A stretch of 12,226 nt of DNA, taken from NCBI GenBank assembly GCA_020720345.1, contig DYOT01000025.1, forward strand, positions 1 through 12,226, written 5' to 3'. The position numbers were made by a program, and so were the translations under genes. This stretch comes from Candidatus Caenarcanum sp. GTDB taxonomy: Bacteria; Cyanobacteriota; Vampirovibrionia; Gastranaerophilales; UBA9971. This document shows, one piece after another, positions 7,120 to 12,226 of this stretch; positions within the stretch are counted from its first letter, which is position 1; each line of letters begins with the position of its first letter. Under the pieces are notes generated by a model. The model saw nothing but the letters and a program-made list of their open reading frames with translations, was not told where the DNA came from and did not search any database.

Positions 7120-8415
7120 TCATATTGATTCAATCGGGAGTGTAAGAACAAATGTTGTTCCTTTCGCCCCTGTTGAACTTATAAATAAACTCCCACCGTG
7201 CGCTTCTAAAATTTTTCTGGACTGAGCCAGCCCCAAACCAGTTCCTTGACTTTTAGTTGTAAAATATGGCGTGAATATTTTTTCCAGATTTGCTGACGAT
7301 ATACCCGGTCCCTCATCTGAAATTTTTATCAATATTAAATTATCTTCCTGATTATAATCCGCAACAATTTTCACTGCATCTCCCGGTTTTGAAATTTCCA
7401 GAGCGTTTATAACCAGGTTTAAAACTGCCTGATAAAGCTTGGGAGCGTCGAAAAGTATTTTATAATTATTATTAAGCAGATTTTCAAACAAAATGCCGAC
7501 TTTTCTTTCCTCAAAAGACGGTTGAACAAGTCCTACAACTTCTAAAAGATGCTTTTCCAAGTTTGTTTGTGTCTTTTCCAATATCATTGGCTTTGAATAA
7601 TCTATTAGCTCAGTTAAAAGCTTTTCAAGATTTTGAGTAGCTTTGCTTAATATATTTGCTGAGTTCAAAAGGGTTTCTGTTCCCTTTACTTCAAGTTTTT
7701 CAACGCTCTTTAAAATAATTTTTGCGTGTAAATCTATCATACCTAGAGGATTTCTCAGTTCATGAGCTATAGTTGAACATAATCCACCTAATGTAGCGAG
7801 TTTTTCTGTTTGCAAAGATTTTTGACAAAGGTCTTTTAATTCTGTATTAGCACAAATCAAATCTCTTTGACGGCTTTCAAGACTGGTAACCAGTTTTCTT
7901 AAAATAGTTGTGAACTTTTCATTGTTTCTTCTATCCTGAAGTACTTCTGACAGGTCTTTTTCCACATTACTATCGTACGCCACATCTTGCAGTAACTCTA
8001 TAATTAATTTTGCATCTTCGGGATTCATAGAACAAAATCCCTCACACAACCCGAAAACATCTGATTCTGACTCATTCCAATAAATACAGGCGGAAAATCT
8101 TTCTGCAATAATTACCAGAAATTCGTCATTTTCAAGACCGGGGTGCTCTAATTTTACCTGCTTAAATTCTTCGATATTTCCTGAATAACTGTATACCTTT
8201 GATTCTGTATATTTAAGCCTGTTCAACAGCCCCTGAAATCCCTGCAAGTTTTTTAACCTTGCAAGAATTACCGAAGGATAACGATTTTCTATTATAGTTT
8301 CCAAAAAACATCTGAAAATCGTCGCTATGGTTTGCCTTGTATATGAATCCGGCTCTATATAATCAAATAAGTCTTTTATTGAAACTTTTGAATTATATTT
8401 TAAAGGTTTTTTCAT
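7120..8415 (-). CDS. Soluble sensor histidine kinase
   Basis: A 431-residue two-component kinase with no membrane segment, so it should sense a cytoplasmic signal. Residues 1-145 form an input domain whose pattern (Y-S-G-N..EF, then EFLVIIAERFSACIYW) resembles the DICT sensor domain common in cyanobacterial kinases and cyclases; that assignment is tentative. A helical linker at 150-200 leads to the dimerisation/phosphoacceptor domain with AHELRNP and H218. The ATPase domain has the N-box (LNLVINALE, N333 and N337), G1 box DEGPG (367-371), F-box FTPYFTTK (381-388) and G2 box GTGLGL (391-396), all intact. It lies 21 bases after the response regulator and 11 before flgB, so it very likely phosphorylates that regulator and helps control this flagellar operon. 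ATG 8415 has only a weak ribosome site. Confidence 0.88.
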   Translation of the reverse strand: MKKPLKYNSKVSIKDLFDYIEPDSYTRQTIATIFRCFLETIIENRYPSVILARLKNLQGFQGLLNRLKYTESKVYSYSGNIEEFKQVKLEHPGLENDEFLVIIAERFSACIYWNESESDVFGLCEGFCSMNPEDAKLIIELLQDVAYDSNVEKDLSEVLQDRRNNEKFTTILRKLVTSLESRQRDLICANTELKDLCQKSLQTEKLATLGGLCSTIAHELRNPLGMIDLHAKIILKSVEKLEVKGTETLLNSANILSKATQNLEKLLTELIDYSKPMILEKTQTNLEKHLLEVVGLVQPSFEERKVGILFENLLNNNYKILFDAPKLYQAVLNLVINALEISKPGDAVKIVADYNQEDNLILIKISDEGPGISSANLEKIFTPYFTTKSQGTGLGLAQSRKILEAHGGSLFISSTGAKGTTFVLTLPIESI

Positions 8416-8436
8416 TTCTTACGACTCAAGATTTTC

Positions 8437-9147
8437 TTACACTGCTGCTTTAAGCTTTCTTCTGCTGCTGATGCCGTGATTAATTGCATATAATACGGCC
8501 TGTGTTCTGTCATTCACCTGCAATTTTTGGAATATATTATTTACATGCGTCTTTACTGTTGTTTCGCTGATAAATAACTGTTTTGCAACGCCCTTGTAAG
8601 TGATTCCCTGAGTTAGAAGCTCTAAAACTTCTTCTTCTCTCTGTGTAAGATATGAAAGAAGATTTTCTGATTCGTCGATTCTCGGTTTTGCTTCTTCTTT
8701 CACAGCAGACTGGAAATGATCAAAGAATTTTGCTGTAAGTGAAGCTGGTAAATAAATTTTTCCGTTAGAAACTTCATTTATTGCTGTAATAAGTTGAGAG
8801 GCAGCCATGGTTTTAAGGATATAACCTCTTGCCCCGACTTTCATTGCCCTAAATATAAGGTCTGAATCATCATAACCGGTTAAAGCAATTACTTTTGTTT
8901 CTGCATCAAGTTTTTTGATTTCCTGAATTGCCGTAATGCCGTCCATATCAGGCATATTGATGTCCATAAGAACCACAGTTGGTTTGCATTTTTTGATAAG
9001 CGAAATTGCTATCTCAGCTGTTGCCGCTATACCTTTTACTTCATAATCGCTTTCAATTTTGACCAGCTCCCTGATACCCGAAGCATGATCATAATTGTCA
9101 TCTACGATTAAAACTGTTCTGTTCTCCTTTAAATTAACACTTCGCAT
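8437..9147 (-). CDS. NarL/FixJ-type response regulator (LuxR HTH)
   Basis: A 236-residue DNA-binding regulator. The receiver domain (about 11-128) keeps all key residues: acidic pair D16-D17, phosphoacceptor D62 in LMDINMPDMDG, T90 and K112 (ILKT). The C-terminal LuxR/GerE helix-turn-helix is at about 167-222 (LTQREEEVLELL, then SETTVKTHVNNIFQKL). The product is therefore predicted to bind DNA when phosphorylated by the adjacent kinase. It is the first gene of the minus-strand run; GGGGGAG lies six bases before ATG 9147. A dyad at 9209-9241 could be its own site. Unlike FleR/FlrC/FlgR flagellar regulators it has no sigma-54 AAA+ domain. Confidence 0.93.
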   Translation of the reverse strand: MRSVNLKENRTVLIVDDNYDHASGIRELVKIESDYEVKGIAATAEIAISLIKKCKPTVVLMDINMPDMDGITAIQEIKKLDAETKVIALTGYDDSDLIFRAMKVGARGYILKTMAASQLITAINEVSNGKIYLPASLTAKFFDHFQSAVKEEAKPRIDESENLLSYLTQREEEVLELLTQGITYKGVAKQLFISETTVKTHVNNIFQKLQVNDRTQAVLYAINHGISSRRKLKAAV

Positions 9148-9171
9148 AGTGAACTCCCCCGCATTTATTGC

Positions 9172-9200
9172 TTTATACTATTGTATTTTCCCTACACTAA
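9172..9200 (-). promoter_or_regulatory. Weak candidate promoter for the regulator-flagellar operon
   Basis: On the minus strand TTAGTG (9200-9195) and TATAAA (9177-9172) are 17 bases apart. The -35 match is poor, which would suit an activated promoter, with the dyad at 9209-9241 just upstream. No sigma-28 (TAAA...GCCGATAA) or sigma-54 (GG...GC) pattern was found. Confidence 0.3.
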
Positions 9201-9208
9201 GCATAGTA

Positions 9209-9241
9209 CTCTGTTTAATGAGGGTACTCATCAACACAGAG
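9209..9241. promoter_or_regulatory. Long imperfect dyad upstream of the response regulator
   Basis: CTCTGT-TTAATGAG (9209-9222) and CTCATCAA-C-ACAGAG (9227-9241) are inverted copies around a GGTA centre: 14 paired positions with one mismatch (a G-U pair if read as minus-strand RNA) and one bulged base. It has no U-run on either strand, so it is not a terminator. It may be an operator for the regulator (autoregulation) or, if transcription starts further upstream, a hairpin in the 5' leader. Confidence 0.5.
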
Positions 9242-9484
9242 GTTTATATTTATCCTGCGAAAGATTTATTTCGGGGCTTAAACCTTATGGATTAAAAACG
9301 GGCATTTCCCCATTCAATGAAAGGTTTTCAAAATTCACATGCTCTGTAGTACAAAAGGAGGTTTTCTTCCGACGTATCATTTAAAGGTACTAATATTTAT
9401 GAATTATTTTTATTTCCTATTTAACTTGAATTCTTGCAATCTGAGTTAACAACTCCTGAAGAAAAAAGTTAATAGCTTTTCGCC
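9242..9484. other. Intergenic stretch with no recognised feature
   Basis: This is most of the 398-base gap between the regulator and hicB. No convincing coding frame, tRNA or known riboswitch was recognised. An orphan ribosome-site-like AAAAGGAGG at 9353-9361 has no start codon at useful distance downstream. Confidence 0.4.
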
Positions 9485-9522
9485 TCTTTATTTACAAATA
9501 TTTACAGGGTAAAATATAATTA
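9485..9522 (+). promoter_or_regulatory. Promoter of hicB-hicA-rid operon (copy A of a repeated promoter)
   Basis: TTTACA (9491-9496) and TATAAT (9515-9520) are separated by 18 bases, a good sigma-70-type promoter. Start of transcription would be near 9527, about 20 bases before the hicB ATG. Inside the spacer is the dyad TTTAC-AGG-GTAAA (9501-9513), a plausible operator for an autoregulating toxin-antitoxin complex. The 38 bases match 10986-11023 at 34 positions. Confidence 0.7.
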
Positions 9523-9545
9523 TCTTGTAAAACTCAGGAGGTAAA

Positions 9546-9761
9546 ATGAAAACATTAACTGCTTTCATTGAATATGATGATAATACAAATCTTTATGTAG
9601 GGCTGATTCCGGGATTAACAGGAGTCCATACTCAAGCTGCAAGTCTTGACGAACTTAACAGAAATCTAAAAGAAGTTATTGATCTTTGCATCGAAGAAAA
9701 TCCCGATTTATTAAAAAATATTCCAAAATTTATTGGCGTACAGCAAATAGAGGTCGCTTAA
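9546..9761 (+). CDS. hicB: HicB-family antitoxin (short form)
   Basis: A 71-residue protein with the HicB pseudo-RNase-H fold: an opening strand (LTAFIEYDD), Y-V-G-L-I-P-G-L-T-G in place of the usual 'a..P.lpG', the helix region ASLDELNRNLKEVIDLCIEE and a final short strand. Family members bind and block the HicA mRNA endoribonuclease. It lacks the C-terminal HTH or ribbon-helix-helix DNA-binding domain of long HicB proteins, so any autoregulation would need another mode or partner. AGGAGG (9536-9541) lies four bases before the ATG. The stop overlaps the hicA start by one base (TAATG), and antitoxin before toxin is common for this short type. Confidence 0.88.
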   Translation: MKTLTAFIEYDDNTNLYVGLIPGLTGVHTQAASLDELNRNLKEVIDLCIEENPDLLKNIPKFIGVQQIEVA

Positions 9762-9994
9762 TGCCTCCTATCCCTGTAATTAATTATAGGATAATGAAAA
9801 ATATTCTATTAAAACTGGGCTTTCAAAAAACAAGACAAAAGGGAAGCCATGTGTTTTTCAGGCATTCAGACGGAAGAACAACAACTGTTCCTAATCATAA
9901 AGGCAGAGATTTGGCAGCTCCTCTGTCAAGAGCTATATTACGGGAAATTGATATTTCTGTTGAAGAATTTATAGAAATTATGAAAGGAATTTAA
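9761..9994 (+). CDS. hicA: HicA-family toxin (mRNA interferase)
   Basis: A 77-residue protein with the HicA double-stranded-RNA-binding-like fold: alpha helix NYRIMKNILLKLGF, then QKGSHVFFRH with catalytic His30 in the GSH motif, T-T-V-P-N-H, and the C-terminal KGRDLAAPLSRAILREIDIS, a standard HicA block. HicA cleaves mRNAs and arrests growth unless bound by HicB. The start is ATG 9761, with AGAGG at 9749-9753 seven bases upstream; the frame stays open further upstream inside hicB, but that extension is basic and unlike HicA. All key residues are intact. The stop overlaps the next ATG by one base. Confidence 0.9.
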   Translation: MPPIPVINYRIMKNILLKLGFQKTRQKGSHVFFRHSDGRTTTVPNHKGRDLAAPLSRAILREIDISVEEFIEIMKGI

Positions 9995-10455
9995 TGAACA
10001 TTATTGAAAAAATAAAAGAACTTGGATATGAATTTCCAGAAGCACCAAAACCTATTGGAGCATACATACCTGCTTTAAGGCTCGGTAATCTTGTAATGAC
10101 TTCAGGGATGTTACCGTTAAAAGACGGCAAACTCGCTTATATAAAAGAAATTGGCGGAGTAAACCACACAACAGAAGAAGGCTACAAAGCTGCGCAGCTA
10201 TGCCTTCTCAACGGACTTGCCTCTATTAACGAAATAATTTCTCTGGATAATATAGAAAGAGTTATTAAGGTTACAGGTTATGTAAACAGTGCAAAATTAT
10301 TTACCGAACAGCCGAAAGTTATTAACGGGGCATCGGACTTGCTTGTTGAAATATTCGGCGAAGCCGGCAGACATGTTCGCTCTGCCGTCGGGGTAAACGA
10401 ACTTCCGATGGGAGCATCCGTTGAAATTGAGCTTATCGTACAAGTTAGGGATTAA
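9994..10455 (+). CDS. RidA/YjgF/UK114-family protein
   Basis: A 153-residue member of the Rid superfamily, small trimeric proteins of which true RidA hydrolyses reactive enamine/imine intermediates from amino acid metabolism. Visible blocks are the opening IGAYIPALRLGNLVMTSGM, read in pieces, the middle helix, V-T-G-Y-V-N-S-A, and the C-terminal GRHVRSAVGVNELPMGASVE, with the arginine that binds the substrate carboxylate in RidA. The extra N-terminal helix (IEKIKELGYEFPEAP) and the RSAVGVNELP variant point to the longer YjgF-like subgroup rather than classical RidA, so the exact reaction is open. ATG 9994 overlaps the hicA stop (TAATG), with AAGGA at 9984-9988. Sharing a transcript with a toxin-antitoxin pair is unusual. 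Confidence 0.85.
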   Translation: MNIIEKIKELGYEFPEAPKPIGAYIPALRLGNLVMTSGMLPLKDGKLAYIKEIGGVNHTTEEGYKAAQLCLLNGLASINEIISLDNIERVIKVTGYVNSAKLFTEQPKVINGASDLLVEIFGEAGRHVRSAVGVNELPMGASVEIELIVQVRD

Positions 10456-10471
10456 AAATATTTCTTTTGAC

Positions 10472-10897
10472 CTATGCTGCCCTGTCAAACCTTTTAAAAA
10501 CTTCTTTTATTATACTTTTCATGCTTCTTTTATTTTTGAGACTATTATTATATCTTTCAGGATGGCGTAAATGTTCCTCTACTTCCGTCATGGCATTTTT
10601 TAATGCAGCCATAATGCCGCTTTTTCCCTCATTAACATTACCGATTCCAACGCCATAGCCTGTATTATCTGCTTCTTTCTTTCTTGCAAAAATAAAAAAT
10701 CCATCTACGTCTTTATGAAGTGTTTCAGCGCAAACAAAAATGTCATGGTCTCCAATCATATTTTCAACTCTTGGTTTTACAGTTTTCCAATCTTTCATAA
10801 AATTATTTCCAAGTGATTTCAATTGATTTTCATTGGCATATAAAGCCTGAAAGCCTATTTTATTTTTATTGTTGCTTATAGTATTAGTAACCTGCAT
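10472..10897 (-). CDS. Small basic hypothetical protein
   Basis: Not recognised. The 141-residue product has a polar N-terminal stretch (MQVTNTISNNKNK) ending in IGFQALYA, a middle part (HDIFVCAETLHKDVDGFFIFARK) that looks like a small beta-rich core, a glycine run (TGYGVGIGNVNEGKSG), then helices and a strongly basic C-terminus (KNKRSMKSIIKEVFKRFDR). There is no signal peptide or membrane segment. The N-terminal style (N/S-rich leader, then an FxAL motif) recalls many uncharacterised proteins of Gastranaerophilales, but that is from memory and weak. GGGG at 10908-10911 is about ten bases before ATG 10897. It converges on the rid gene with 16 bases between and diverges from the GNAT gene. Confidence 0.65.
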   Translation of the reverse strand: MQVTNTISNNKNKIGFQALYANENQLKSLGNNFMKDWKTVKPRVENMIGDHDIFVCAETLHKDVDGFFIFARKKEADNTGYGVGIGNVNEGKSGIMAALKNAMTEVEEHLRHPERYNNSLKNKRSMKSIIKEVFKRFDRAA

Positions 10898-10985
10898 AAT
10901 ATTAATACCCCTTATTGTTAACTTTAATAAAGATTATTATTTCATATATTGTTAAATGGTACAAATTATTAAACATTTTTTATAT

Positions 10986-11023
10986 TCTTTATTTACAAAG
11001 TGTTACAGCGTAAAATATAATTA
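10986..11023 (+). promoter_or_regulatory. Promoter of the GNAT gene (copy B of the repeated promoter)
   Basis: TTTACA (10992-10997) and TATAAT (11016-11021) are 18 bases apart, exactly as in copy A upstream of hicB. The central dyad is shortened to TTAC-AGC-GTAA (11003-11013). The predicted transcript starts near 11028, giving a leader of about 24 bases before the ATG at 11052. Confidence 0.7.
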
Positions 11024-11051
11024 ATTACATAATAAAAAGTTTATTTATTTT

Positions 11052-12086
11052 ATGACAAAAATTATTTCTCTTAGGCACTCTGACTTAAAAAAAGTCAGAA
11101 AAATGATTGAATACGTAAGTCCTGGAATTTCACCCGGCAAAATAAGCGAAGATGCTTACGTGAGTTTTCCTTTTAATATGATTCATGGCTTTCTTCCCCT
11201 AAAACTCAAATTTTTGCAGGAATGCTATGTGGCAGTAGAAGGGGATAATTTGCTCGGCTTAATCAGTCTCGCACCCGATGGAAAACAAAAAACCCGCTGG
11301 AAAATAAACAGGCTAATCCTTAACCCCAATGCTTATGACACGGGGAAGCAGCTTATTGATTATGTCGTAAATAAATACGGCGGAGCCGGCGTTGAAACTT
11401 TTATTACAACAATAGATGAAAACTACACAGAGGCTCTGGCACTTTTTAAAAACGTATGTTCATTCAGAAACAATTCAAAAATAAGTATATGGGAAAATAC
11501 TTCCGACAAAGTTTCTTCTGATATATCTGTTCCATTAAGGCAGGCAGAATCTTCTGATGCAGAAAAATTATATGAGTTGGACAGAGAAGCTCTATCTCCC
11601 AGATTCAGGGCTTCACTTCTAAAAACTGTTGAGGATTTCAGATTCGGATTGCAAAACAAATTATTAAACAGGCTAAAAGGACATTTAATAAAATCTTTTG
11701 TGCTTGATAATCCTGAAAAAAATTCTATTGAGAGCTTTTTATCAATTATGACCGCAGATAACGAAAGTTTCTGGGTTGATATTACTCTTTCACTAGCTTA
11801 TCAGGAATATTATAAAGATATTTTGAATTTTGCTATAAATAATGTTTTTTCAACTAATAATAACGCAAAGCTATACGTAGGAGTCAGGGATTTCCAGCAA
11901 ACAGCTGAAAAAGCAAGAGAAATGCTTTCTCAAAGAGATTTTATACAACGTGGAACCTTTGAACTACTGGTAAAAGACTATTGGAAACCAGCTGAATATG
12001 CTACGGAGAAAAAAGTTCCTATAATGATATTTCCCGATTTGACCAGTCCGGCATGCAATATAATTCGTTTTATAAAAGAATTTTAA
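11052..12086 (+). CDS. Probable tandem GNAT-fold acetyltransferase-like protein
   Basis: A 344-residue soluble protein that appears to be two GNAT-type folds in tandem. Residues about 3-150 give the GNAT pattern: ISLRHSDLKKVRKMI opening, C-Y-V-A-V-E-G-D-N-L-L-G-L-I-S-L (strands 3-4), INRLILNP (strand 4), a helix-start loop NAYDTGKQL where the acetyl-CoA site R/Q-x-x-G-x-G/A should be but is degenerate, and LFKNVCSFRN like the final 'Y...GF'. Residues about 158-330 repeat the theme (VPLRQAESSDAEKLYELD, then SFWVDITLSLAYQEY and REMLSQRDF). With weak CoA-binding motifs in both halves, catalysis is uncertain and the substrate unknown. The ATG at 11052 has no Shine-Dalgarno sequence, only AT-rich DNA upstream. 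It is transcribed alone, from a promoter nearly identical to that of hicBA. Confidence 0.6.
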   Translation: MTKIISLRHSDLKKVRKMIEYVSPGISPGKISEDAYVSFPFNMIHGFLPLKLKFLQECYVAVEGDNLLGLISLAPDGKQKTRWKINRLILNPNAYDTGKQLIDYVVNKYGGAGVETFITTIDENYTEALALFKNVCSFRNNSKISIWENTSDKVSSDISVPLRQAESSDAEKLYELDREALSPRFRASLLKTVEDFRFGLQNKLLNRLKGHLIKSFVLDNPEKNSIESFLSIMTADNESFWVDITLSLAYQEYYKDILNFAINNVFSTNNNAKLYVGVRDFQQTAEKAREMLSQRDFIQRGTFELLVKDYWKPAEYATEKKVPIMIFPDLTSPACNIIRFIKEF

Positions 12087-12226
12087 AAAATCATTGCTTA
12101 TGCTTCTTACCATTATAATAAGTACTCGTTTCAATAAGATTTCTCTGACAGATTCTTAATATTAGTTAACATAAATCAAATTTTTAGCAATTTAAAATCT
12201 TGTGTCTACTTTACTAAATAGTAGTA
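12087..12226. other. Right-end intergenic stretch
   Basis: No gene or convincing terminator is seen after the GNAT gene. A tiny inverted repeat TACTA-AA-TAGTA is present near the window's end. The DNA is AT-rich and cut by the window edge. Confidence 0.35.

Noticed and set aside
9095..9384. Two plus-strand open frames of 66-67 codons upstream of hicB
   Set aside because: One starts inside the regulator gene antisense to it, and the other runs through the long dyad. Neither has a ribosome site or a protein-like composition.
9241..9420. Possible riboswitch (c-di-GMP or other) upstream of either operon
   Set aside because: GCGAAAG and GGGGC fragments suggested one, but the conserved core order of known classes could not be matched on either strand.
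9686..9760. Upstream extension of hicA inside hicB (25 extra codons)
   Set aside because: The added residues are basic and unlike HicA, while ATG 9761 has a good ribosome site and gives the normal length.
10467..10658. Plus-strand hydrophobic frame opposite the small basic protein
   Set aside because: It looks like a membrane peptide only because it is the complement of K/R/E-rich codons; it has no ribosome site.

Overview
The window is AT-rich bacterial DNA dominated by flagellar genes. No gene fixes the species. A cytosolic histidine kinase with a DICT-like N-terminus, a short hicBA pair and the style of the small hypothetical protein at 10472-10897 fit a flagellated non-photosynthetic relative of cyanobacteria (Melainabacteria/Vampirovibrionia). 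That is a low-confidence inference.

Layout. (1) 164-2203, plus strand: fliJ, a FliK-like gene and a rod/hook (FlgE/F/G family) gene, linked by an 11-base and a 4-base overlap. (2) 2212-9147, minus strand, convergent with the first block: a tight run read in the order NarL-type response regulator, histidine kinase, flgB, flgC, fliE, fliF, fliG, fliH. It encodes proximal rod, MS ring, switch and export-apparatus parts, with a two-component pair at its head. The ATPase gene fliI, normally between fliH and fliJ, is not in the window. (3) 9148-9545: a 398-base divergent intergenic region with a long imperfect dyad near the regulator gene and a good promoter for hicB. (4) 9546-10455, plus strand: hicB (antitoxin), hicA (toxin) and a RidA/YjgF-family gene, each joined to the next by a one-base TAATG stop/start overlap. 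(5) 10472-10897, minus strand: a small basic protein of unknown function. (6) 11052-12086, plus strand: a probable double GNAT-fold protein.

Most notable: a 90-base composite inverted repeat (794-883) sits in frame inside the FliK-like gene and adds about 30 residues. It looks like a dispersed palindromic element of the type that yields peptides such as CHSELDSES...LKQVQHD. Second, the hicBA and GNAT promoters are near copies of one another (34 of 38 bases identical, 1501 bases apart), which points either to shared regulation or to direct repeats bounding the hicBA-rid segment. Third, the response regulator and a soluble kinase lead the early flagellar operon, with a 14-bp-arm dyad just upstream.

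No rRNA, tRNA, CRISPR array or insertion sequence was seen.
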